A stretch of 64,000 bases of DNA, taken from contig NZ_ARWE01000001.1 of assembly GCF_000384395.1 (NCBI RefSeq), forward strand, positions 2,826,501 through 2,890,500, written 5' to 3'. Of this stretch, positions 55,633 through 64,000 are shown piece after piece. Within the stretch, counting starts at the first letter, position 1, and each line of letters opens with the position of its first letter. Source of the stretch: Geopsychrobacter electrodiphilus DSM 16401. GTDB taxonomy: Bacteria > Desulfobacterota > Desulfuromonadia > Desulfuromonadales > Geopsychrobacteraceae. The position numbers and the translations under genes were made by a program. The notes under the pieces are model-generated. The model saw nothing but the letters and a program-made list of their open reading frames with translations, did not search any database and had not been told where the DNA came from.

Positions 55633-56274
55633 ATGCGACCGATCAACACAATCCTTTTTACTCTGCTGGCAGCAACCCTCTTCAGCGCCTGTTCGCAGGA
55701 GACACCACCCGCCGTAAAACCAGCCAAACCGGTCACGGCGGAATCCCAGCCAGTCAGCGCCCAAACAAAACAGGCTGTGGCTGAAGCCAAACAACAGGTC
55801 AAAGAAGCGGTTGCCGAAGTTGAGCAGGAGGCAACCAAGCAGGTTGACGCGATCAAGGCGGAAGCCACCAAGCAGGTTGACGCGATCAAGGCGGAAGCGA
55901 CCAAACAAACTGCCGCCGTCAAGGCAGAGGTTTCCACGGCCATAGAACAGGCAAAAACAACCACCATGGCGACGGTAGACACCGCCAAAAAGGAGACGAT
56001 CTCAGCCCTCTCGGAGTTAACCGACAGTAAACCGGCGGCCTCATCAGCGGCGACACCCTCCCCCGGAGTAGTTGTTTACGCCGCTTCGATGGGAAAAGTC
56101 ACCTTCGACCACACCGCGCATTCCGGCCGTCTTGAGTGCAGCAAGTGCCACCTGACCGACCCGCCACAAAAGATTGTAATTTCCAAGGAGATTGCTCACG
56201 CCCTGTGCAAGGGATGCCACAAGATCAGTGGTGGCAAGGCGCCAACCGCTTGCATGGGCTGTCACAAAAAATAA
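55633..56274 (+). CDS. Lipoprotein: coiled-coil spacer plus cytochrome c7-like tri-haem domain
   Basis: TAGGAGACGAGC precedes the ATG of this 213-residue gene. The lipobox is LFSAC with Cys20. Residues 25-125 are an Ala/Lys/Glu/Val-rich helix with two exact 11-residue repeats (TKQVDAIKAEA), typical of a coiled-coil or stalk. The last 60 residues form a class III cytochrome: FDHTAH, CSKCH, then IAHALCKGCH and CMGCHKK. With three CXXCH motifs it should carry three haems, like cytochrome c7. This fusion would hold a c7 module off the membrane. A terminator follows directly. Confidence 0.87.
   Translation: MRPINTILFTLLAATLFSACSQETPPAVKPAKPVTAESQPVSAQTKQAVAEAKQQVKEAVAEVEQEATKQVDAIKAEATKQVDAIKAEATKQTAAVKAEVSTAIEQAKTTTMATVDTAKKETISALSELTDSKPAASSAATPSPGVVVYAASMGKVTFDHTAHSGRLECSKCHLTDPPQKIVISKEIAHALCKGCHKISGGKAPTACMGCHKK
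55834..55899 (+). repeat. Tandem 33-base repeat in the c7 lipoprotein gene
   Basis: Two copies of a 33-base unit (55834-55866, 55867-55899) encode TKQVDAIKAEA twice. This is replication-slippage-like duplication within the helical spacer. Confidence 0.8.
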
Positions 56275-56281
56275 TTCAAAT

Positions 56282-56316
56282 AAAAGGGACGGGCCCCTAG
56301 AGAGCCCGTCCCTTTT
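56282..56316 (+). terminator. Terminator of the cytochrome c7 gene
   Basis: A perfect 13-bp stem (AAAAGGGACGGGC with GCCCGTCCCTTTT) has a 9-base loop. It begins 7 bases after the stop. Confidence 0.85.
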
Positions 56317-56348
56317 CTGCTCTTCCACCCAAAAATAAGACAGACGAC

Positions 56349-56861
56349 ATGCCCGAAACCATTATCCTCAACTACCGACTCACCAAAGAGCTCTGGAGCC
56401 AGTTTTTCGAAGCCCATTACAGCTGTGACCGCGCGCTGAAACTGCGCTACTTCTGGGGGGCCATCTGCATTGTGATCGGTTCGCTCGGGTTTGGTGGATT
56501 CTATGGATCGCGGCTCATCGCCGGGCTGATGCTGGCTACCGGTTTTTTCGGGGTTTTGTCGAAACATCTGCTGATATATAAGTCGCTGCGCACTGCCGGC
56601 AAGCATCCTTTTTTCGGTAAGGAATTAACGGTCGCAATTTCACTGACCGAGATCTCGGTGCGGAATGAAATGTCCGGCTACCGCCAGCCTTGGGATAATT
56701 TTGTTGCCTACCGCAAGCTGGCTCCCGGATTTTTGCTCTACCACGATAAAAACGCCTTCTTTTTCATCCCGCTTGTCGCGATGACGGCAGGCAACGCCAA
56801 CCGTCTGGTGCAGATTCTTACGGCAGCCAGAGTGCCTGACCTGGCGGGCAAAAATATTTGA
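56349..56861 (+). CDS. YcxB-like membrane protein
   Basis: The 170-residue protein has two adjacent hydrophobic segments (YFWGAICIVIGSLGFGGFY and LIAGLMLATGFFGVLSKHLLIY). A soluble tail follows with the YcxB-type pattern VRNEMSGYRQPWDNFVAYRKLAPGFLLYHDKNAFFFIP. It is probably an inner-membrane protein. The function of YcxB proteins is unknown. It stands alone before a convergent gene. Confidence 0.75.
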   Translation: MPETIILNYRLTKELWSQFFEAHYSCDRALKLRYFWGAICIVIGSLGFGGFYGSRLIAGLMLATGFFGVLSKHLLIYKSLRTAGKHPFFGKELTVAISLTEISVRNEMSGYRQPWDNFVAYRKLAPGFLLYHDKNAFFFIPLVAMTAGNANRLVQILTAARVPDLAGKNI

Positions 56862-56909
56862 AAATCTGGCATCGCAACTCCGTCAAGGCTTCGACCGCAC
56901 GCAGAGGGT

Positions 56910-57338
56910 TCAGGTGGTTTCAGCAGAGCTGAGCTCAGTGATCAAACGGTTCTTATACTCCAGAATCGCTTTGACCAGATCGCCGATCGAAATAAAATCA
57001 ACCATATCCTCATTCTCGAGGATCGGCAGATGTCGTACGTGCCGCTGAATCATGATATCAAGACAATCCTCCAGCGAGGTCTGCGGGTCGACCGAGATAA
57101 GTCGCGGCGTCATAATTTTCTTGACCATCGTGTCAAGAGACGAAGCCCCTTTAAGGATGACTTTTCGCGCATAATCCCGCTCTGAAAGAATCCCCACCAG
57201 ACGGCGCTCCTCCATCACCGGCAAGGCCCCAACATTCTTTTCGGCCATCAACATCAGGGCTTGGTAAACGGTCTGTGAAGAATTGATGGTGAAAATTTCC
57301 CTCTTTCTGGTCTTTATCAAATCCCGAACGGTGCTCAT
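56910..57338 (-). CDS. CBS-domain pair protein
   Basis: From the ATG at 57338 with GGAGGAG upstream, this 142-residue protein consists of two CBS domains: IFTINSSQTVYQALMLMAEKNVGALPVME, and the second with ISVDPQTSLEDCLDIMIQRHVRHLPIL. CBS pairs bind adenine nucleotides (ATP, AMP, SAM) and act as energy sensors. The target is not visible; the histidine kinase upstream on the same strand is 122 bases away. Confidence 0.9.
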   Translation of the reverse strand: MSTVRDLIKTRKREIFTINSSQTVYQALMLMAEKNVGALPVMEERRLVGILSERDYARKVILKGASSLDTMVKKIMTPRLISVDPQTSLEDCLDIMIQRHVRHLPILENEDMVDFISIGDLVKAILEYKNRLITELSSAETT

Positions 57339-57460
57339 GGCTCCTCCTGACGCTAAAGGGGTAATTTCTTCATATTTCGTTAATGACATTCCAACAACTT
57401 ACGGCACCGGCAAGACTGCCAGCAATAAACCGAGAGACAGCGCCGACCCTCTTCAGTCCT

Positions 57461-59365
57461 TCAGCTTAGCCTGGCGATCATGGCTTTATCGGCCAGAGCC
57501 CCCTCATTTGGGCAGCAGAGGGCTGATTCGGGAAACTTGAGCTTGAAGGTACTCCCGCCACCAGGAGTTTCTTCGACCCAGACATCGCCATGATAAAGTC
57601 GGGTAATTTTACGCACGGTAGCCAGCCCGATTCCTGTGCCACGGATCTTTTTAGCTGCCGCGCCGCGATAAAAAACTTCAAAGATGCGAACACGTTCCTC
57701 TGGCGGGATGCCCGGGCCGTGATCCCTGACATAAAAGATAACCTGACGGTCCAGGCGTTCTTCTCCGACTTCTATAGGCCTTCCTGCGTCTCCGGCGTAG
57801 CGGACCGCATTACCGATCAGATTGGCGAACAACTGACTGATCAGGGTTTCAGGCAGACAGAGGGAGGATAAGGGGCCGACTTTGACTTTGACCTTGGCGG
57901 CGATTATCTGATTGGTCAGATTTTGCAGGACCTGATCAATCATCCGGCGCGTATCAACCGGAACAGCAGGTTGCTGAACATGCCTGACCTGGGCCAGATC
58001 CAGTAAATCCTCAAGCAGGGCCAGCATATGCTGACCGGATTTTTCAATATCTGCCAGCAGATTGAGCGCGTCAGGATCAAGGGCTCCCGAGACGTAACTC
58101 TGAAGAATTTCGGCGATGCCGATAATCGGGGTCAACGGAGTGCGCAGATCATGGGCAACGGTCCGAACAAAGGCGTCGAGTTCATCGTAAGCTTGCTGCA
58201 TTTTCGCTTCGGTCACCTTGTGGTTGGTGATGTCCTGCACCAGACCGATACAGTAATTTTTACTCTGGTCACGCTCTGAGACACAGGCGATCGAAACATA
58301 GCCCCAGCGAATCTGACCATCCTTGCATAGATAGCGTTTTTCGATATTGATAATCGGATCCTGTGCCTGACGCAGTGTGGCGTAATAATCAATCGTCATT
58401 TCACGATCATCGGGATAAGTCACCTCTTCGATATTCCGTCCAATCAACTCCTCTGCCCGGTAGCCGCTGAAGTTGCAGAAATAGGGGTTGACCTCTTGAA
58501 TTTGGCCATAGGGAGAGAGGATGACGATCCCCGCTGCGGCGGTATCAAAAATCGAACGAAAGCGGGCTTCGCTGACCCTCAGCCTTTCTTCAGCCCGCTT
58601 GCGCTCGCTGATGTCAAGTATGACGGCAACGAAGATCGGGGTTTCGGTTCTAAGCAACTGCAGCTGAACAGCGACCGGGTAACGCGAACCATCCTTGCGT
58701 TGATGCAGGGCTTCGAAAACGATCGTCTCTTTCTTGCCCATCCGCAAGGGGTGCACAAGAGCGAAAAAATCTTCTTTACTCAGCAGAGGGTTAAGATCGA
58801 GCAAGGTCATTTTGGCGAGTTCCTGCTTGCTGTACCCGAGATTATTTCTGGCGCCCCGGTTGGCCCGGAGAAGTTGCAGGGTTTCGGTATCAACGGTGTG
58901 AATTTCGGTGAGCGAGGAATCGAGGATACGCCCGAAACTGGCCGCTTTGTCTATGGCCAGTTGCTCTCTATGATGCATGGTCCATTCGGCCAGGCTGTTA
59001 TCAATGATCTGGCGAAGACGCTTCAACAGGTCCGGGGACTCAACCAGCACGTCGACAGCACCGGCTTTGATCAGCTTGACTGCGGCCTGGGTGTCTTCCT
59101 TGTCGAGCAGAACCAGCAGAACAAACTCTGGAGAACCGTTGCAGGATTTGAGCAGCGAGACAGCATCAGGGGCTGACTGGAGCGAAAGGACAACGAGGCG
59201 ATCCGCTTGGTTTTCAGCGATATAAGCCCTGACATCTGCCGAACTGCCCACAATATGCAGCGAGCAGCCTGATTGATTCTCCAGGCTCCCGACAACAAGC
59301 TCGAGTCGTGCCGGAGAGGTGCCGACCACTAACAGCTTTATCGCTGATTTCATTATTTTTATCAT
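57461..59365 (-). CDS. PAS sensor histidine kinase with degenerate receiver-like N-terminus
   Basis: In this 634-residue protein, residues 10-125 resemble a response-regulator fold (IKLLVVGTSPARLELV, VLLVLLDKEDTQAAVKLIKAGAVDVLVES). The expected phospho-Asp is not convincing, so it is probably a degenerate receiver. Two PAS domains follow (about 150-280 and 280-400), then a kinase core with VAHDLRTPLTPIIG and an ATPase domain ending GTGIGLATVRKI. No membrane helix is present, so it is cytoplasmic. There is no partner regulator beside it. Confidence 0.88.
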   Translation of the reverse strand: MIKIMKSAIKLLVVGTSPARLELVVGSLENQSGCSLHIVGSSADVRAYIAENQADRLVVLSLQSAPDAVSLLKSCNGSPEFVLLVLLDKEDTQAAVKLIKAGAVDVLVESPDLLKRLRQIIDNSLAEWTMHHREQLAIDKAASFGRILDSSLTEIHTVDTETLQLLRANRGARNNLGYSKQELAKMTLLDLNPLLSKEDFFALVHPLRMGKKETIVFEALHQRKDGSRYPVAVQLQLLRTETPIFVAVILDISERKRAEERLRVSEARFRSIFDTAAAGIVILSPYGQIQEVNPYFCNFSGYRAEELIGRNIEEVTYPDDREMTIDYYATLRQAQDPIINIEKRYLCKDGQIRWGYVSIACVSERDQSKNYCIGLVQDITNHKVTEAKMQQAYDELDAFVRTVAHDLRTPLTPIIGIAEILQSYVSGALDPDALNLLADIEKSGQHMLALLEDLLDLAQVRHVQQPAVPVDTRRMIDQVLQNLTNQIIAAKVKVKVGPLSSLCLPETLISQLFANLIGNAVRYAGDAGRPIEVGEERLDRQVIFYVRDHGPGIPPEERVRIFEVFYRGAAAKKIRGTGIGLATVRKITRLYHGDVWVEETPGGGSTFKLKFPESALCCPNEGALADKAMIARLS

Positions 59366-59429
59366 CCCTGAATTCTAACCTCCCGTGCCGATTTCTCAAG
59401 GGGAGGTCTTTACCCCAGACGAGCGCATG

Positions 59430-60203
59430 TCAATACAGAAAATGCTTGATCTTCTCACCTTTCTCACCAATTTGGGTCATCGCGTCAATGCCGATCTGCA
59501 AGTGGCTGGCGGCCCAGAGCTTGGTCACCTGCTGATCCGACTCCTCGGTCTTCACCCCTTCCGGAGTTAAGGGCACATCCGAAATAAGCAGAAGCGCACC
59601 ACGCGCGATGGCATTGTAATGGCCGACGATAAAAATCGTCGCCGTCTCCATGTCAATCCCGATGCTGGTGGTTTTTTTCAGTTTCTCGCGGAACACCGAA
59701 TCATGTTCCCAGAGCCGACGGTTTGTCGAATAGACCACGCCAGTACGGTAATCATGGCCGTGCTCAAGGATCTTTTCCGAGACAAATTTGTGCAGCTTAA
59801 AGGATGGCAAGGCCGGGACCTCGGCGGGATAATAATCGTTACTCGTCCCCTCACCCCGAATGGCTGCGATCGGCAAAATAAAATGTCCGATCTCGATCGA
59901 TTTTTTCAGCCCGCCGCATTTACCCAGAAACAGCACACCCTTCGGCTGAATGGCGCTGAGCAGGTCCATGATGGTAGCCGCGTTCGCCGACCCGATGCCG
60001 AAGTTGATGATCGTCAGGCCACTGCGATTGGTGGCCGACTGCATCGGCTTGTCTTCGCCCTGAATATCACAACCGAACATCTCCGCGAACCTGACGACGT
60101 AATGGCGGAAGTTGGTCAACAAAATATACTCGCCGAAGCCTGAGAGCGGCATCCCCGTATAGCGCGGCAACCAGTTTCTGGTAATTTCAAGGCGTTCCAG
60201 CAT
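59430..60203 (-). CDS. amn: AMP nucleosidase (short form)
   Basis: The 257-residue protein belongs to the nucleoside phosphorylase superfamily with the AMP nucleosidase pattern: TIINFGIGSANAATIMDLL, FLGKCGGLKKSIEIGHFILPIAAIRGEGTSNDYYP, and IGIDMETATIFIVGHYN. It hydrolyses AMP to adenine and ribose-5-phosphate. It lacks the extra N-terminal domain of the E. coli enzyme (484 residues), as in other bacteria with short forms. GGGGAGA precedes the start. Confidence 0.88.
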   Translation of the reverse strand: MLERLEITRNWLPRYTGMPLSGFGEYILLTNFRHYVVRFAEMFGCDIQGEDKPMQSATNRSGLTIINFGIGSANAATIMDLLSAIQPKGVLFLGKCGGLKKSIEIGHFILPIAAIRGEGTSNDYYPAEVPALPSFKLHKFVSEKILEHGHDYRTGVVYSTNRRLWEHDSVFREKLKKTTSIGIDMETATIFIVGHYNAIARGALLLISDVPLTPEGVKTEESDQQVTKLWAASHLQIGIDAMTQIGEKGEKIKHFLY

Positions 60204-60521
60204 TTGATTCTCCCCGCTATGAATCGGACTGCGTCCTGGTTCTCATTACCGACAATAATCTTTAAAAAAGGATAGAAGTTGGTGAAATAATTAACAAACG
60301 ACCCTGACGGAAACTTCAGAGTCCGTCCTAAATAGTTTTTAGCTAAAAAACAGGGTGCGCCCAGTGGCATAAGAAATGGGTTTAATTTCTGTTGACCTCG
60401 CAAACCCGAAATGGCCACCCCAACTGCAGAGGTGGCCATTTCCCCCATCGGTAACCAGCAAAGCGGTTGCTTTTATCAACAGCTTCAGCGGAGATTTACG
60501 GGATGGCTATCGGCTGAGACG
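60204..60521. other. Gene-free interval with a 12-bp hairpin
   Basis: GAAATGGCCACC at 60408-60419 pairs with 60431-60442. It lies about 80 bases beyond the peroxiredoxin stop on the minus strand. There is no T-run, so it is a possible terminator only. Nothing else is seen. Confidence 0.5.
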
Positions 60522-61139
60522 CTACTCGTTCAACGCTTCGTGAACCCTGCCGACCATCTCTGGAGAGGGTTTGAGGGTCTTGTCCCCCTCTTCCTGCCAT
60601 TTCGACGGGCAGCCCTCATCTTTCTTTTTCGCCAGATAGAGGTTGGCTTTAAATTTACGCATCAATTCGTCAATATTCCGGCCCATGTTATAAAAGTTGA
60701 CCTCGGAATTCATCAGGATTCCCTCGGGGTTAATGATGAATGTGCCCCTTAAGGCAAGGCCGGAGGACTCATCATACACGCCGAACATACGGGACAGATT
60801 CCCGGTTGGATCGGCTCCCATGGGAAATTTCACCTTGGCGAGTTCTTTCTCATGCCGCTGCCACGCCAGGTGGACATACTGAGTGTCGGTGCTCAGGGTA
60901 ACAACCTCGGCACCCATTTTACTGAAACGCGCGTACTGCTCTGACAGAGCAGCAAATTCGGTCGCTCAGACAAAGGTAAAGTCGGCGGGATAAAAAAACA
61001 GGATAGTCCATTTACCGGCAGCTTTTTGCCCTGCAAGGCTCAGCTTGCCGAAATTCTTTACGCCCGGTTCGTACGTGTCGATCGCAAAGTCCGGAACCGG
61101 ATGCCCCAATTTCAGATAACTTTCATAACAATCACCCAT
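60522..61139 (-). CDS. Selenocysteine-containing peroxiredoxin (in-frame UGA = Sec58)
   Basis: On the minus strand the ATG at 61139 (GGGAGG upstream) starts MGDCYESYLKLGHPVPDFAI. The frame runs to ILFFYPADFTFV, then UGA at 60966-60968, then ATEF, and stays open to 60522, 205 residues in all. Typical 2-Cys peroxiredoxins have FTFVCPTE here, so the UGA replaces the peroxidatic Cys. The resolving Cys is in EGCPSKW near residue 185, and STDTQYVHLAW and GLALRGTFIINPEGI complete the AhpC/Prx pattern. A SECIS-like hairpin follows. An ordinary caller would start at 60917 and miss the N-terminal third. Role: reduction of H2O2 or organic peroxides. Confidence 0.9.
60936..60952 (-). promoter_or_regulatory. 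SECIS-like hairpin of the Sec-peroxiredoxin
   Basis: On the minus strand CTGCTCT and AGAGCAG form a 7-bp stem with loop GTC. It starts 14 bases after the UGA, with the loop at the 21st base, the same offset as in the DsbA-family gene. The loop begins G-U. Confidence 0.75.
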
Positions 61140-61448
61140 GCCAGTACCTCCCTTAAGGTTGAATATCTTCCAGAGACCCTGATTGGTTTCTCCGAGGAAA
61201 GATCCGCCGCCTTCCTATTCAGGAAGGTTGACCTCGCCGGAGAATTTTCTCTTTACAGAAAAAAGGATAACGCGAATGAAAGGTCAGTCAAGACAAGCAG
61301 ACAAACTAAGCCATGAAGTTTCCAGATTTTGACCGCCTCTCTGCCTCAGGCGGGAGCCCTGTCGTGCTTCTCCCCGTGCGAGAGAGTTAACCATTCGGAA
61401 AATATCGCCGAGGCCGTCCTGATGAGAGGCTGGAGGTCGCACCCCGGA
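61140..61448. other. Interval upstream of the Sec-peroxiredoxin gene
   Basis: No gene is supported. The peroxiredoxin promoter should lie here, on the minus strand, but no convincing hexamers were identified. Confidence 0.45.
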
Positions 61449-61583
61449 TTACCCCTCCGCGCGTTGAATCAGCCTCATCGTACTGGCAGGATAGCGCTCG
61501 CCGTAAAAATCTGACATCCCCATACAGCCCAGTCCCTGGGCTGAGACACTCAACCCCTGACTCCCCAAATTTCTCCGTTTCAT
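61449..61583 (-). pseudogene. Aldo/keto reductase N-terminal stub
   Basis: On the minus strand the ATG at 61583 opens 44 codons: MKRRNLGSQGLSVSAQGLGC, then MGMSDFYGER, the exact N-terminus of AKR-family proteins (R.LG..GL.VS..GLGCMGMS). A stop follows before the NADPH-binding barrel. A remnant of a truncated gene is the simplest reading. Confidence 0.75.
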
Positions 61584-61716
61584 AATTTTTCTCCCGCTGA
61601 TTTTTTTTAGTCCTGTGGCTAAGAATACCAGTGTACTCTGCTTGACGGATGGTTTCGTGGCTCACCTATGAAATGCGCTGAACAGGGGTTCGAACCCGCA
61701 CGTCCGCCGAGGTCGT

Positions 61717-61746
61717 AAAAAAAAGGGCATCCACTTCTGGATGCCC
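61717..61746 (-). terminator. Terminator of isocitrate lyase
   Basis: On the minus strand GGGCATCC pairs with GGATGCCC (loop AGAAGT), followed by T8. It lies about 36 bases after the stop of the lyase gene. Confidence 0.85.
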
Positions 61747-61782
61747 CTTTTCATATCGGCACGCTCAAGGGTTCGATCCCCC

Positions 61783-64000
61783 TCAGGCCTTGGCAATGAG
61801 TTTGGCTAACGCCTCACTCTCCGGTTTGACCAGCTCCTTCACGCAGTCGGCGTTGACCTGGGCGACGATAATCTCGCCCACCTCCGTCCGAATATCCCCA
61901 TAAAGCCCCAGCGCGCGCATCCCCTCGGCCTGCAGCTGATTATCCTCAGTCGGGGTGACGTAGTGAACCGAAACCGCCTTGTAGCGATGGATAAGGAAAA
62001 GCGAGATCAAGGTCATCAGGCGCTTCTGGCGAAAGTCTTCGCTGAAGGTGTTCTGATCGCGAATCGACAGCATATTGCGCAGGCGCCGGTCCTGGAGTAC
62101 GGCGAAGATGATATTGGCCATTTTGTTATCTTTATTGTCGACCAGGGTCAGCTCCAGCAGTTCCGAGCCGGCGGTGTGCGGCCGCAGGATAACCCGCAGC
62201 TTGCCGTCCAGGTTGTAATGGCCAGCCCATTGTTTGAGCCAGTTTTCCAGTCGCCGCGGTGGAACTTCGGTCTCGATCAGGTGCTGGAACTGGGTCGAAC
62301 CCTTACCCATCGCCTTGGTGGTCGCAGTGCCGCCGGTGGTCGCCATGAGTCCGGCGTCAGAGCGCGGGCCGCCGACGTAGGTCTGCGGCGTCTTGTAGGG
62401 AGAGTCGATCAGGCGCAGCTTACGTTGCAGACGGGCCAGCGCCAGCATACCGTCTTCCTTGAGCGCCCGGGCAAACTCTTCGCCAGCCAGGCCGTCGACC
62501 TGATGTCCGCCGTAGGTGATGAAGTTGAAGACAAAACCGAGCTTGCCGATCTCGACCGGAAAGTTGCGCATCTCCTCCTCGCTCATACCGGTCGAATCCC
62601 AGTTGAAGGAGGGGGACAGGTTGTAGGCCATCATCTTGTCAGGATAAACCGCGCGGATCGCATCAGAGAAGATTTTGGCATCATGCAGATCGGCGGTCTT
62701 GGTCTCCATCCAGATGATATCGGCAAAGGGCGCCACGCCGAGGGATTTGGCAATCGCGTAGGAGATACCGCCGCGGACCTGATAATAACCTTCAGGGGTG
62801 CGCGCAATATCGCAGTTCCAGATGATGTTGAACCCCAGAGAACGGGCCTTCTCTCGCGCCTCGACAAAAGACGCGGTCTCGACGAAGGCATGCCACTCGT
62901 CGACGGTCATAGCGATCTCGGCCCCTTCATCGATATGAAAGGCCATGACATCAGCGACCGCCTCGCCGTAGGTCTTGAGGCTGGCCTCCATCTGCCAGAG
63001 TTCAAGCAGACGGGTCGAGGCATCATCAAGAGCCGCTGTGATCGCTGCGGTACTCCGGTTGGACATCGCCTTGATTCTGGCCTTGATTTCGGTCGTGAGG
63101 CCGATCTTGTCGAGCCAGGCATCGGCTTCGGCGTAAGCCTCATCCGAAATGCGGTACATCAGGTGGCCGTTGATCTCCGCCACTCCCCCGGTATGGAACT
63201 GGCGCATGACGGCCAGAAAAGCGGTCTTGTAGTTAGGGATGTTGGTACTGGTCGCACCGAGGATGAAGCGCTGATCTCGTTCGTCGCCACGTCCGTCGAG
63301 AAAGGTCGCCGCCTCGGCATCGGTGCGCGCGACGATGATCCCCGGCACCTTCATGACGTCGAGTTGAAAGCGTGCGGCGTTGAGGCGCTTGATCTGTTCA
63401 TCGACCGGCACCAGCACCTTGCCGGCCTGATGCCCGCATTTCTTGACCCCCGGTTTCTGATCTTCAATATGGTAACCCGGCACCCCGACCTCGGCAAAAC
63501 GCCGGATCAGGTTGCGTACGTGGGCGTCGCCGCCGTGGCCGGTATCGGCGTCGGCAATAATAAAGGGGCGATAATCGATGGCGGGGGTCTCCTTGCGCTC
63601 CTGTTCGGTCATACGCAGGCGCAGATAATACTGATTGCGATCGGCCGCCATCAGGGCACGCACCAGGGGCGCGGCCTCATCGGGCACCTGACTTAAAGGG
63701 TAACTGGCCAGGTCGGGCCCCGGATCTTCATTGATTGAACCCTTGGCCGAAGTCGCCCAGCCACCCAGATAGATCCCCTCGATCCCCATGCGCTTGATCG
63801 TCACCGCCTGACCGGGTGAATAAGGACCAAAGGTGGTGATCGATTTCCCCGCCTTGAACAGTTCACGCAGGCGCTGGTGAAAAGCCTCCGCAGCATCGCG
63901 CGCGATGGTGTAATCAACCGCGATCGTGCCGCGTTGCTCGACCACCTGATCGGCGGTAAACAGCCGTAAAATCCCTGCGAACCGCGGACTATTGAACCAG
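61783..64000 (-). CDS. aceA: Isocitrate lyase, long form (5' end outside window)
   Basis: Isocitrate lyase splits isocitrate into glyoxylate and succinate, the entry to the glyoxylate bypass. The frame stays open to base 64000, so the N-terminus lies outside; about 738 residues are visible. That makes it the long ICL2/AceA2-like form (usual short form about 430). The catalytic motif is KKCGHQAGK, with [16 protein letters not shown], and [12 protein letters not shown] and [19 protein letters not shown] are further signatures. The C-terminal third ([15 protein letters not shown]) is the extra domain of the long form. Confidence 0.93.
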   Translation of the reverse strand, partial: WFNSPRFAGILRLFTADQVVEQRGTIAVDYTIARDAAEAFHQRLRELFKAGKSITTFGPYSPGQAVTIKRMGIEGIYLGGWATSAKGSINEDPGPDLASYPLSQVPDEAAPLVRALMAADRNQYYLRLRMTEQERKETPAIDYRPFIIADADTGHGGDAHVRNLIRRFAEVGVPGYHIEDQKPGVKKCGHQAGKVLVPVDEQIKRLNAARFQLDVMKVPGIIVARTDAEAATFLDGRGDERDQRFILGATSTNIPNYKTAFLAVMRQFHTGGVAEINGHLMYRISDEAYAEADAWLDKIGLTTEIKARIKAMSNRSTAAITAALDDASTRLLELWQMEASLKTYGEAVADVMAFHIDEGAEIAMTVDEWHAFVETASFVEAREKARSLGFNIIWNCDIARTPEGYYQVRGGISYAIAKSLGVAPFADIIWMETKTADLHDAKIFSDAIRAVYPDKMMAYNLSPSFNWDSTGMSEEEMRNFPVEIGKLGFVFNFITYGGHQVDGLAGEEFARALKEDGMLALARLQRKLRLIDSPYKTPQTYVGGPRSDAGLMATTGGTATTKAMGKGSTQFQHLIETEVPPRRLENWLKQWAGHYNLDGKLRVILRPHTAGSELLELTLVDNKDNKMANIIFAVLQDRRLRNMLSIRDQNTFSEDFRQKRLMTLISLFLIHRYKAVSVHYVTPTEDNQLQAEGMRALGLYGDIRTEVGEIIVAQVNADCVKELVKPESEALAKLIAKA

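Noticed and set aside
61690-61790. tRNA-like T-arm sequences (GGTTCGAACCC near 61697 and GGGTTCGATCCCC near 61771)
   Set aside because: No matching acceptor, D- or anticodon arms could be found on either strand. The first is a self-complementary stretch and the second overlaps the coding end of isocitrate lyase.
1-64000. CRISPR arrays, prophage or integrated element with attachment sites
   Set aside because: No regularly spaced short repeats, cas genes, integrase or structural phage genes are visible. The repeats found are intragenic or part of the riboswitch and IS remnants.

Overview
The window reads as a chromosomal segment of a Desulfuromonadales/Geobacterales-type bacterium (inference). 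The signs are lysine/peptidoglycan synthesis through LL-diaminopimelate aminotransferase (dapL), a lipoprotein cytochrome with CXXCH and CX4CH haem sites, tandem GEMM riboswitches in front of it, a cytochrome c7 domain, and a peroxiredoxin and a DsbA-family protein whose active-site cysteine codon is UGA. No tRNA, rRNA, CRISPR array or complete insertion sequence was found.

Layout. 1-7.6 kb: end of an RDD protein, argG, a Nudix hydrolase, a nitrilase-like protein, argH, a fibronectin-type lipoprotein, dapA, dapB and a tiny entericidin-like lipoprotein, all on +; dapL follows with a strong terminator. 9.3-14.2 kb: LuxR-type regulator, alpha/beta hydrolase, large surface lipoprotein. 14.4-20.6 kb (-): glycogen phosphorylase, GST, APC/SLC12-like transporter. 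20.7-31.2 kb (+): a DsbA-like selenoprotein, MBL hydrolase, small zinc protein, aminotransferase, UspA protein overlapping a P2-type ATPase, Lon protease, RluA-type pseudouridine synthase. 31.4-37.9 kb (+): HDOD-histidine kinase, response regulator-PAS-GGDEF-EAL protein, DUF2779 nuclease-like protein, thioesterase. 38-49 kb mixes intact genes (VWA/PEP-CTERM protein, dehalogenase-like hydrolase, cmoA-cmoB, riboswitch-controlled multihaem cytochrome, outer-membrane barrel, rhodanese, NnrU) with decaying ones (ISL3-type transposase, SRAP protein, HicA, a truncated NnrU copy, a truncated YceI). 50-57 kb (+): a HEAT protein overlapping an HD-GYP protein, DUF2007, flavoprotein, CsgG-like lipoprotein, cytochrome c7 lipoprotein, YcxB-like protein. 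57-64 kb (-): CBS protein, PAS histidine kinase, AMP nucleosidase, Sec-peroxiredoxin, an aldo/keto reductase stub, and the long form of isocitrate lyase, which runs off the window.

Two results stand out. First, two genes (20731-21318 and 60522-61139) would be truncated by ordinary gene calling, because an in-frame UGA lies exactly where the redox cysteine belongs; both are followed by a SECIS-like hairpin whose loop starts at the 21st base after UGA. Second, 43151-43404 holds two GEMM aptamers 139 bases apart, each with its own terminator, upstream of a cytochrome lipoprotein with five haem modules at an exact 210-base period. With the GGDEF-EAL protein at 33.6 kb and the HD-GYP protein at 52.3 kb, cyclic dinucleotide signalling and redox biology are the recurring themes.
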